A DNA stretch of 61,531 nucleotides from Ichthyophonus hoferi (lineage: Eukaryota > Opisthokonta > Ichthyosporea > Ichthyophonida > Ichthyophonidae). The position numbers were made by a program, and so were the translations under genes. Where the stretch lies: NCBI GenBank assembly GCA_002751075.1, contig NAOQ01000013.1:115717-177247 (forward strand), written 5' to 3'. This document shows, piece after piece, positions 13,701 to 24,643 of the stretch; the first letter of the stretch is position 1, and each line of letters begins with the position of its first letter. The notes under the pieces were generated by a model. That model was not told the DNA's origin and searched no databases. It saw only the letters and a list, made by a program, of their open reading frames with translations.

Positions 13701-16700
13701 TCGCATTCTACTATCACCCCCGGAGCAGCTTCAACACACTGATATTTCTCATCATGCCTTGGAGGCATTAAGGGCTAGTCGTATTAAAAGGGTGGTGTGT
13801 GTGGGGAGACGGGGCCCATTGCAGGTGGGTTGGGCTGTGTATGTATGTATGTATGTATATATTTAGCTATGTACAGACAGGAAAGTAATAATAGTGGAGA
13901 GATGTTCTAATAAGGGAAGGAAGATATCACGTGAATGTATGCAACAGCCCCAATGATCTGGCTTCAAACCCCATGTATAAGCATCTATGCACATATGAAT
14001 AGTGATGCTTATCGAATCATATCTATCCATCTATGCCTATATATGCCTTAGATCACCTTTAACCATCTTCTCTTATTTTTACACTCCTTTACACTCCTCT
14101 TTTTATCTCATTTCCTATCTCATCTCTTACTCTCAACCAGATAGGCGGCCTTTACGATTAAAGAACTCCGTGAAATGACAAAGTTACCTGACTGCAAAGT
14201 AGTATTTGATAAAAGGTATAGTCTATTTTATAGTAATTTTCGTTTTCAATTGGAGCGTATAAACCAATAGGCCTGATATATATACCCGCTATAACACATA
14301 TATTAGCAACATATTATAATAAAAATATGTGTGGTTAAAGCTATTGTTAATATTACACTTTTAAGTTGTATTATTATATTTATGCTATATTTATATCTGT
14401 ATCTCTGACCACTACTGTATCTTCCTTTGCTATATTTACCAATCGAGCTGTAATTATATACATACTATTATCTTATCACTCCATAATATGTACTACCCGA
14501 CTAACACACATACATACATACTACCGTACCATCATATCCATATCTTACAGTGATATAACGCTCTTAGCCAATCAGCTCTCTATGGTCACTGCACGTGCCC
14601 GAAAACGATTGGCCACTCTCATGCTGACATCACATGATGAGGCTACTACCAAGGGACCTACTAGTAAAGAATTTCTGCTGTCATTTTTCAGAAGTCCCGT
14701 AGAAATTATTAGGAAGGTATGTTTGTATGTACGTAGTTATGCGTGGGTGTATTGTTAATATAGAGATGCACTAGATTTTATATACTGTCCTATATACGAC
14801 ATTATATTTTATATTATATTATTTTTTTGTATTATAATACACCACATCACATGGATTATATATACTATCATATATATTATTCCCTATTTGTAACGTTGTT
14901 GTTTACTGTCAAAGAAAAACCGACAGATTCACATCATAGGTAACTGTATATACTATTATAATCTTATTTATTTTAATATAATATTTCACCAGGTGTTTAT
15001 TACCAATCAATTCCATCAATGGATTTGTAGAATGAGGTCTAAATTAAGTTATAAGTGGTTAATTATCTTAGTAGTTATACTGTAGGTATCATATACGTTT
15101 ATAATTCTTAAAAAGGTGTGTATATATTTCTCTGCATTAAGAGGCTGGTAACCATTATCTGTCGGATTTAAAGGAAAGTGTATCGTTAAATGTGCGACAT
15201 CTATGATAACTGGTAGTGAGAGCATTTCCTTAACAATATAGATATTAATGTCATATAGATACAATATTTTTAACTAGTCTGTTTTAAAAGGATGTTAAAA
15301 TTTAAAGCTATTATATCTTCCAGCATCTTTTACTAAGCCATCTACCTATACAGGACGGACGAGCCAATGGAGTTCGCTTTCATATAATGGATATCAATGG
15401 ACCCTGGGATGATTGTCATACAGTGCCAACCAATTACTTTGAAAATATTGAGGGAACACTTATACTTAGAAGCTTAGGTAGATTATTATACTTATGGCTG
15501 ATAATATTATGTAGTGTATGCATATATGATAATGTTATGTAGTGTATGTGTATGTGATGTTGTTGTATGGTGTATGTATATGTAATATTGCGATATAGTA
15601 TATGTATTATGATAATGTTATATAATATATGTAGATGATGTATATACATGTAATATTGACGCATCCAAGTCCGCTTTCTCATATTTCCATACCCAATCAT
15701 TACCCCTATACAGGTTACAAGAGTTCTCCATTGGATGACAGCCCCTTCGATTCCCGAACATCTACAGTACCTAATGTAAATGGGGTAGTGCCTGAGACCA
15801 TTGGAGGAGATGGAGAAATGGCGCCATTGTATTGTGCAGGATGGGTGAAAAGGGGACCTAAAGGTGTGATCCTGGCTACCATGAATGATGCATATGAGAC
15901 AGCAGACGCTGTATGTAACCATGACCATCTGCCTATCCCTTCTTAATCTTTTCTTGTTTTTTATTTTTATTCTGTTTCTTTTATTGATACCTACTTCCTC
16001 TCTCTTTTTTTTTCTTTTTTTTTCGTGTCCTCCTACCCATCATACTCCTTAGTACTCCTCTCATATAGTCTTTTGCCTTGTATTTGCTTTCTTTCTACTT
16101 TAATTCATATTCTTTCTTTCTCTCTTTTTTTATAGATATTCTCCCCATCATCTCTAATTTAATCTGTAGAGATTTTAATTACTTCACACATTCCTTACTT
16201 CCTTACTGTCAATTATGGGATTTTCTTTGAAATTTCTATGCAATATTTGTGGTTTATCTTATCTAAATAAGGTTCTAACCCCGTTTTAGTCTTTTAATTG
16301 TAATCGGCACTGAGTTCATTGGTCTAACTAAAAATTAAAAAAATACTATTGAAAAGATAAGTTTACCACCAAATGTTACATATTTCTTTATTTACTCCTA
16401 CTTACCGAAGTCATCCCTCTAATTTGTTGTTTATCTATATTTATTTTAAAATGTTTCTTCAATCAGACTTTTCATTGACCCCGGGTTAGTCCAATGTACT
16501 GAATGAAGCCTGAAAATTAGATTAAGTATATATGATTCATTTATGAGGTCATTAAGATGATTGAGACTTTATCATGTAATCTAAATACTCCATGAGTAAA
16601 TACAACATAAACTGACAGGTTTGGTTCTAAAATATTGAACCTTGTATTACTCGGTTTGAAATAATTTTCAAAATTTATTACGTGGTGTATACCTCTACAT

Positions 16701-17569
16701 GTATGTATTTTCCTTTAATATTCTTCTTCATCCCAGTCACCCTATCTACCCCCATCCCATTATTACCTTTTTCTCTTTTTCCCGGGGCTCTTATTACTTC
16801 ATACCTTAAAGATATTTTGATTTTTACTGTTTATCGCCTTTTGTGTTCACATGACTATTTCTCCGTTGATTAATTTGTTAAATGTAGATTAAGTCTAGAT
16901 CAGGACTATGGCTCACTTATTCTAGCATGGATAATGTAAATGAGCCGGGGAATGTTATTAGGGAGATAGCCTATTTACAGTATATACAATATAGGCAAAT
17001 TAACTTGTGATTATTATTTATTTATATATTAGATATAAGTATATGGATCCAGAATGTATAAGCATAATGTGGACAAACTAACTGGAAATATTTTCGGACA
17101 AATAGATCGGTTCTCTCCGCATCATTGTCGAACATGTCGCACTATGCCGCTCTTGTGAGCCATCCGACTCAATTTGTGTAATTTCCCTTAGCATCGATAC
17201 ATGATACATGAATGCAAACATGTATACGCGCGTATACACATATGAATACATGGTTGTTTATTGCAAATATATATTTACAAACTGACATTAAAAAAAAACC
17301 ATCATCAGATCTCCAAGAGTATTTCCAATGGAAAACTTCAGTCAAATGCTTTGCACCACGAACAATCCGGCGATATAGTTGATATACTGAAGAAACGTGG
17401 CGTTGTAGTTGTGAGCTTTCAAGATTGGAAGAGAATTGAGGCAGAAGAGATTAGGAGGGGCCAAGAGAAGGGAAAACTGCAGGAAAAAATGACTAATGTC
17501 CAGGATATGCTATCATTTCTAGGTCACAATGAGGGAAGGAATATGTCTACACCCAGTAGAATAGGATAA
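10711..17569 (+). CDS. FDXR: NADPH:adrenodoxin (ferredoxin) oxidoreductase, mitochondrial
   Basis: Nine exons with fully compatible phases: 10711-10959, 11902-12064, 12942-13060, 13678-13824, 14145-14215, 14551-14716, 15354-15477, 15714-15910, 17309-17569. They encode about 498 residues, the usual length of the family (yeast Arh1, animal FDXR). The N-terminal ~25 residues are basic and Ser-rich, as in a mitochondrial targeting peptide. The FAD-binding motif is VGSGPSGFF (about 36-44), followed by [19 protein letters not shown]. The NADP-binding motif GQGNVALD is split by intron 3. The conserved C-terminal block [11 protein letters not shown] is in exon 8. The enzyme passes electrons from NADPH through FAD to mitochondrial ferredoxin for Fe-S cluster assembly and related chemistry. 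Exon 2 uses a slightly unusual donor (GTCTGT). Introns 1 and 8 contain long pyrimidine-rich tracts on the sense strand. Confidence 0.96.
13837..13858. repeat. (TATG)n microsatellite in FDXR intron 4
   Basis: Short tandem TATG repeat directly after the donor site of FDXR exon 4. Confidence 0.8.
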
Positions 17570-17590
17570 CGCCTTGTTGTATATATATCT

Positions 17591-17596
17591 AATAAA
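17591..17596 (+). terminator. Canonical poly(A) signal AATAAA of FDXR
   Basis: AATAAA lies 21 bp after the FDXR TAA stop codon, suggesting a very short 3' UTR. Assignment is by motif and position only. Confidence 0.6.
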
Positions 17597-18693
17597 AATG
17601 ACTGATCAGGATCACAGTTGGTTTGGTCAATTTCGGTCTGTGTAATTATTATTTCACTGTTTTTTAATGCTGACTTCATTTCTTTGTAGTCATAATTTTA
17701 CTGTGTTGTAGTTATTATCTCGTTCATTATGGGTGGTAGCTGCAATAGAAAGTAGAGCATTAAACAAAGGTAAAAGTGCTTTATTCAATATAACTGTATA
17801 GAAGTAAGAGGCGGGTGGTCTTATCACAGACAGAACCCTTTTATACTCTCTAAATATAACATACTATAGATAAAGCCTGTAGTAGTTTTCAGTAAAAAAA
17901 ATTTCTTATATTAAATAGAAATCAGTATAATCATAAAATTACAACAAACTATATAGGCAGTGAAACCAATATATAAGGAAGACTACCCTTAATCGCCAGA
18001 TGTATATACTGTATCATACGTAGAGGATTACTACAATTTATAATTAAACTGGTCAAGATTATATTAAAACTTAGAAGCAAGTGATTATTGGTACTATATA
18101 TATTAGTGATTAATTGCCATATTTTAGTACATTAACAAATCTCTGACTATCACACCGATTATCTTAATTATTCCCATTATGTATTATCATTTTGTTTAAA
18201 ATGTATTATATTTCAATTTACTCATTAAAATTAATTAAATAGTGTAATACTATTTTATTCAAATAATCAATAGCCATAACATCTCCATATTCATAATTTG
18301 ATATTCATTATGTATTCTCTTATGATATAGTTAGGTGATGCCAGTGACATCTTGTAATCTACTTTACTTAGACTAATCGTACTGTGCCCTGCTTCCTAGT
18401 GGCGACCATCAAAAGACCTATAGTCAAGTATTAAGACACATAAAGGGTTTACCAGTGTCCTATATAGGTAAGCTGGATAGATAAGTTAAATTGCATCGAA
18501 TGATTGTTGTATTGGCCTGCGTCCTCCCGCCCCATGCATTAAGAATTTACACCAGCGGAGGAGCCAGGAAATGCGAGCCAATGATTACAATCAGACGAAC
18601 TCCTTTATTGAGCGTACTGGACACACAATAAAGGACTTATAAAAGGTACTCTGTCGTATTGATTAAAAAAGATTGGTAATCCAATCTATTAAG
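17597..18693. other. Intergenic region
   Basis: AT-rich, except for a relatively GC-rich patch at about 18505-18620 just upstream of the TATA-like element at 18638. No gene is recognised. Confidence 0.5.
18638..18645 (+). promoter_or_regulatory. TATA-box-like element (TATAAAAG)
   Basis: A good match to the TATA consensus, about 50 bp upstream of the ATG at 18694 and following a GC-richer patch. Its position fits a core promoter for the small gene that follows. Inferred from motif and spacing only. Confidence 0.4.
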
Positions 18694-19263
18694 ATGAATG
18701 TGACCGAAGATAACTCTGCCAATCTCCAAGAACCTGTGCATCTACCTCGAAGTCCTTCGCATTTGAAATTTGCAATGTGTTGGCCACTGGATTGATTACA
18801 TTGTTTGCAGTTGCCTTATTGGCCTTTGCCGCCCCTGTATCTCAAGTAGGTGTTTTGTGTACTTACGGTGATGAAAAATGTATTGAGAAATGTTCTTTTC
18901 TTATTTCGGATACGATCTGCTTTGTAGTAGTCTTTGGTAAATGCACGAAAGCTGAATCTATGTTTTCCAATTTCTATGATATTACTACCCTTATGACCCC
19001 GTTATTAGCCGTATTACTTACTAACGCTATAGTGACAGTGATAGTGTCAGTATAAACAGACAGCTTGGTCTCACCCTACCCTTAGCGGCCCACTCAAAAC
19101 TTGCGTTTGTCCTATTATCCATCTTTATGGACAAAGTTTTTTCATTAAAATGACTCCTGTGAAGACTACTAGTACCACTGAAGCTCGTAAGGACAGCAGT
19201 ACCACCGTCGCTCCTGTGAAGGCTGCTGAGGCTTATGAGGCGGTTTATTCTTGCGGTTTTTAA
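18694..19263 (+). pseudogene. Small membrane-protein-like gene in three frames, possibly decayed
   Basis: Coding-like sequence reads successively in three frames. From the ATG at 18694 it begins MNVTEDNSAN and stays open to about 18775. A second frame (about 18714-19055) has a hydrophobic segment (LATGLITLFAVALLAFAAPV), a cysteine-rich stretch (five Cys) and further hydrophobic segments. A third frame (about 19048-19263) ends in a Thr/Ala/Lys-rich tail with the repeated motif (T/A)PVK(T/A) and a TAA. Frame changes fall near 18765 and 19050. No plausible introns of normal length explain them, so either the gene is frameshifted or the assembly has small indels here. The overall picture is a small protein with two or three membrane segments. 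I do not recognise the family. Confidence 0.35.
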
Positions 19264-20283
19264 GTATCATGGCTTTTTTTACGAGGCCTATATTTGGAGC
19301 CAAAACTTTAATTGCACATGGATATATTAGTATAATACACTAGGCAAGCTATCTCGTATAATTTTCACGTACTTTCTTTTTACTTTCTTGGTCTGTTAGT
19401 TTAAGACTGGGTATAAAGTGAAGAAAATTTGGTTTATTTAATGATCTTGGATAAGGATCGAAACCTGATCTCTTTTCCATATGCCTTTATTTTTTCACTA
19501 CCACCTATATTTTTGGTATGTATTGTGAATAACAAAAATAAATAAGCTATTAGTTTAAAAAATCTAGTTATCTATAGTCTATTTGGCCGTCATAACAAGG
19601 TGCAAGCCCTGTTATTTAATATTATTTCACATTTGTTAAAGCAAGCATATTTGGTTGCTTCAGGTATTTTGAAATACATTTTATGTTCTCTTACGATGTA
19701 GTTATAGTCGTTTTCTGGGAAATCTCTGTAAGATTTACTTTAATTAGATCAATCAAATATCAGATTATAGCTTTTGATTACATACTTAGCACTGCAAGTA
19801 TGTACAATAGAGTCAATTGCAGCGATTGACTCAATTATCAACAGCATTCTCCGAGCCATTTATCATTGGTTGCTCCGGATTCTTATTATAGAAGAAAGTG
19901 CAACGCAGTGAGACTTCATTTCATTTCCTATATCCTCTAGCAATAACATCTTCAACTGCAGCAATTTTATATTACCTAATAAATAAAAATAAAGCATATT
20001 ATTAATTAAAGATATTAATAGAAATTATGTTATTGCCTTTCTAGTCTGTACACAACTATACTATATTAAAAAAACATGAAAACGAGAAAAAAGCATAAAA
20101 ATATAAAACCTACAGTATCAGGCCATTATATGGTAAATCATGCCCTCTGTAAGGACTGACATGCTTTATAGACACGTGCCATTGTTTTTTTTTTTTTTTT
20201 GTAAATGCTTTATAATTTATTTATTTATTTATATCTATTTATATGTATTATTTTGTTTATATTTTTTTTAGTAATAAATAAGA
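19264..20283. other. Intergenic region
   Basis: AT-rich sequence with a T homopolymer near 20186-20201 and TTTA-type simple sequence immediately upstream of the bHLH gene. No gene is seen. Confidence 0.5.
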
Positions 20284-21633
20284 ATGTATAGAAATACCAC
20301 TATGGATGTAGAAGAGGCTAATGAAAGAATTGTTAAGCGCCAAAAAATTACTAAAGACAAAAACATACTCATAGAACCGGCAGAGGTACCTGCCTATTTT
20401 GAAGTAGAGGACTTTAAGTTGAGACGTTATACCCGGGACCCTAATAGGAATAAGAAAGTATGGACCACAAAGGATTTCTTGCCAGCAAAGCCACAAGGTG
20501 TACAATTACATTCCCAAAATGAGAAATTTCCACGACATTCAGAGGAGACAGCTACTGCAGTATTACACTTCCCTCACTCTTCTAGTGAAGCACCTGCTAG
20601 GGCCAATCATAACGTGCAAAGTAATACTAATACCGCTACACGCGATGTCAATACTAGTAGGACAGACATAAATAAAGGCAGTTCAGAAGATAATTCTCCT
20701 ATAGAGAGTAAGAATATGAATAATACTAGCTCATCTTATAACGCTATGAGCAATTACGGTAACAGTAACAATAACATAAAAGCCAAAAGAACTAGAAATA
20801 CAACCAGTAATACCGTTTTCCGCTATAAAAATAACCTATTATTGACAATAAAGGAGTGTTTAGCCGCTAATGAATACGTAGAAGCAGAAGGAAGCCGCAA
20901 CAGCCCTATAGATATTACAACAGGAAATGGAACAAACAGGGCCTTATATTATTCCCCAACTAACATTTCTATGAAACACTCTGCCTCAGTAGACTGGGAG
21001 AGAGAAGAACGAGAGGGTAACGTGATGGAAGTGGTAGAAGATAAACCATATGAACCAGAGAGGCAGTGCATGCCAAGAGTAGCAATTGACATAAAAGAAA
21101 GTAAAGCCGGCAAAACTAAAGAATATATATGGAAAGAACATTTCCCAACACGTCGATGCCTTCCTGCAGGTGTACCAGGGGGACAAGGAGGACAGGAGAG
21201 AGTACCACAGATGGGAATGATGATGCCTGTAATGGAGATTGATCAAGCTAGTGATTCAATACATATGGATTCGGTTGATTCAGATGTGGAATTTGATAAT
21301 ATGTTCAGCGATGCTGAAAGCAGAACATCAAGTGAGGTTGCTAAGGGCGGCCCTAGGTCAACCGAGTTAAAACTAAGGGCGCATAAGAATTTTGAACAAA
21401 GACGACGCACGGAAATTAAAAGTTCTCTTAACACGCTGGCTAGGACACTACAACAACAGAATGTTTTGACTAAATTAAAGTCACAGGCAACAATATTAGA
21501 CGTTGCCTCGAAACATATACGACACCTGCGCGCAATTCAAGCTTTATTAAAGGGAACTGTTGAGGAATTAAGGACGGAGATTAAGGCTAGCACACGGTTA
21601 TTACAAGAGAAATGGAATGCTAAAATATTATGA
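20284..21633 (+). CDS. bHLH transcription factor, single exon
   Basis: An intronless 449-codon frame ending in TGA. Residues about 363-420 form a basic helix-loop-helix domain. The basic region is AHKNFEQRRRTEIK, with His, Glu and Arg at the E-box-contacting positions 1, 5 and 9, as in class B factors that bind CACGTG. Helix 1, a Gln-containing loop and helix 2 (KSQATILDVASKHIRHL) follow, then a Leu-rich amphipathic tail that may extend the dimer interface. The middle (about 110-180) is Asn/Ser/Thr-rich and probably disordered. An acidic Ser/Asp region precedes the domain. Two similar short motifs occur N-terminally (VWTTKDFLPAKP) and centrally (YIWKEHFPTRR). A second in-frame Met lies at residue 7. 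It is expected to be nuclear and to act as a dimer; partner and targets are unknown. Confidence 0.88.
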   Translation: MYRNTTMDVEEANERIVKRQKITKDKNILIEPAEVPAYFEVEDFKLRRYTRDPNRNKKVWTTKDFLPAKPQGVQLHSQNEKFPRHSEETATAVLHFPHSSSEAPARANHNVQSNTNTATRDVNTSRTDINKGSSEDNSPIESKNMNNTSSSYNAMSNYGNSNNNIKAKRTRNTTSNTVFRYKNNLLLTIKECLAANEYVEAEGSRNSPIDITTGNGTNRALYYSPTNISMKHSASVDWEREEREGNVMEVVEDKPYEPERQCMPRVAIDIKESKAGKTKEYIWKEHFPTRRCLPAGVPGGQGGQERVPQMGMMMPVMEIDQASDSIHMDSVDSDVEFDNMFSDAESRTSSEVAKGGPRSTELKLRAHKNFEQRRRTEIKSSLNTLARTLQQQNVLTKLKSQATILDVASKHIRHLRAIQALLKGTVEELRTEIKASTRLLQEKWNAKIL

Positions 21634-24600
21634 GAGGAGGAAAGAAGGAGTCGTGTATATGATGTCATTCTTATTATTTAATATTGTGTTTTAGGCTGTT
21701 GTTAGTATGCCTATTATTTTAAGTGTAGCCACTTAGAATCACAATATTGAGTATAAATATACATGCATACCATCATATATATCAACAATGTTCCTGCATA
21801 CATACTTACACACGTATTGGATCATAGAGATTTGGATTACATCATACAGTCTTTCTTCCCTTCACATCTTCTCACTAATATATATATATATATAAAGCAA
21901 CTTCATTAATCTTTTTATGCACATGTATTATATTTTAATTTGATGATTTTGACCTTAGTATTTAAGTAGTAAAATTGAAATGAAAGATTTCTTGGTATTT
22001 ATGTAGATTAAAAATGGATTATTAGAAGACTTAAAGTGTAACGTCCTTGTACTAGAAAAACCATCGGTTAATTATATAGGAAAATACACTTAATGTAGTA
22101 TCTGTTCCGAACTATTTTTATACTTTATTATATAAAAAGGTCCAGTTAAATAAAACTTAAATAGAAACATAACATTATTAATATTTTTTAATGCTCGATG
22201 TATTCTCGTTCCAGTAACATACATAACTTTATTGTAGCTTGCAATCCAAAGCTTTGTCAAATATAACTACATAGGCCAAGTAACGATAGTTATAATTCTT
22301 TATTTATTTAATATTGGGTTCGGAAGTATTCTATATATAAAATGCTATATTTATAAAGTATAAAATGGTTCTGTCTAAAACAGACTGGGCACTCCTAATT
22401 CTGTAGTGTTACCGAATAAAGACCATACAGTTTTTATTCTAAATCTCTTCTTGCAATAATCGGTTACCATCTTGAACATGGATGAGATAATTATCACAGA
22501 GGCTGCCGTCGCCAAGCCTTCTTTCCCCAGATCAGAGCTTTAATAAGCTCACAAAAATTATTTTACTTTAACTTTTACCTTTTATTTTACTTTCTCTTTA
22601 GCCTTCATTTTGTTTTAAAAAACTGTAGCAATTGCATGGTTTCTTTATCTACTGTGTTTCATACAGATATTATTCCTTTTAAACTTAATAGCATAATCTT
22701 TATCACAGCAATTTTTAATCAAGTTTAATTTTTCACTTTATTGCATCCAAACTTTCCTATCTCATGCCAATCTTTTACTAACTCGGCATTTTATGTATTT
22801 CTATATAGATGGTATATTTGGGTATCGGATACCATATATACATAATAATCAGGAAAAAGTAGAATGATCAAATACAGGCAATATAAATTTATTTATTTCT
22901 AGACTGTTTAGTTTTTATACTTATGCTTGAGAAAAGAAGTAGTAATTTTTTTTTATTGTTAGTGTCATACAGTAAAGATGAGTAAATAACTAAGGAGAAA
23001 GAAGAATGCTTGGTACATTTTCTGCGATAAATACAAAATAAATGCTAAGTAATGAACGACAACACACAAGGGAAAACAGAGAAGCTATATAAAAAGCTCG
23101 AAGACAACTCTACTCTACTCTTCTCCACACAAACGTTCAGTAAGAACTGAAATCTTAATAATATTTTGAAAAAAGAAAACCCTGCACATTTTTTAATACT
23201 TACATGCATTTAACTGAAAATTATGGAAGAAGAAATTGTATTTTGTATTGCATACTAACAACATTTGGTGTCAAAAACAATAGTGATGTTTGTCTCATCA
23301 TATGTGAAATACATGACGTTTGTAGATATCAGGATAATGAATTAAACTGTCTAATTTTTAACTCTTTGGTTGCTATCCCTATTTAGGTTATATTAAGTTA
23401 TTAATGTAAATATTTATATTTGCCTACTAGAATGCTGATATCTTGTATGCCCTGAATGTTTTGTTTATGCAACTAAAATAGTCAAACATAATGTAACACT
23501 TAAAGGCAACTACCGAGCTAAGGTCGTTTATTGCTAAACCTGAAAAGCCGACTATTGATTATACTACATTTTATAAACATTTTATACCAGCAATTGTAAT
23601 TACCACTATATCAAGTTATTCCTGTGTAATGTAATTAATACCTGCCTGTCTACTTATATACATTTAATTCCTTGTAATTTTGCCAATACATTCGTATATT
23701 TGGCTGCAATAGCACACATTCTCAAGGCCATCTCGATTGGGCTATCTACTAAAACATTTAGCCGGACCCAAGTATCAATACTATTAAATGATGCTAATTA
23801 TAGGGGTTAGCACAGCCCCAACTAAATAAAGTTTTAAATAAAACCATAATGAACAAAGTTATTAATAGCATATATGTATGTTAGATTGCCTGACGCTTAG
23901 CTATTGACCAAATGATTCTGTGATGTGTTATTGGATACATTGTGATAACCTATTAGTAAAGGGTATTTTATCTTCCTGTAAACAAGAAATAGCACGAAAA
24001 ACATTTAATATATTAAGTACATGCTGACATATTATGCACTCTCTCCAAGGGAATACCTTGTGAATTTGTGTAAAGTGATTTTAAATAGTTTAACCAGAAG
24101 GATAATTTTAAATATAAATATAAAACTCAATATAATGCAAATCTGCACATTTCTATATGCATTTATGTTTTGATTCGGGCTCACTGACAAGGTAAGCTTT
24201 CGAAATAAAGGTGTAATACGGCATTTCAATTCGTGAATTTACAACCATTTAGTGCACGCCTATTGGACTAAAGAACCAATGGGAATTTACTACTACCATA
24301 GCACTTGGAAGAGGTTTCATTGGTAATTTCTGGAACGATTATTTAAATTAACCACCAGAATGTCTCCAAACAACAAAACATAAATCTATACATACCACAG
24401 TAGATTTCAAAAATGCGTATTAAATCCTATTATATTTGATTAGTCGGGCATACATATATACAGACACTACGCATAAAATACATAACATAAAAAAATGCAA
24501 CTAGTCAAAACAAATAAGAGTAATTATTTATGTATTTATTATTAGATTGGGTTTTGAGTTTTTCTAGCCCTCTAGTTCACATCATTAGCATATATGCAAA

Positions 24601-24643
24601 CATACCCACTACTCCTTTGTGTTAAGAAGTAGAGGGCGCCGAA
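21634..24643. other. Long AT-rich intergenic region
   Basis: About 3 kb. Open frames at 23204-23386 (+) and 24032-24229 (-) show no domain or splice support. No RNA gene or mobile element is recognised. Confidence 0.5.

Noticed and set aside
19380-19475. Possible tRNA, because of a T-loop-like GGATCGAAACC
   Set aside because: No matching acceptor stem, anticodon arm or D arm could be folded by eye. No other tRNA candidate was convincing in the window.
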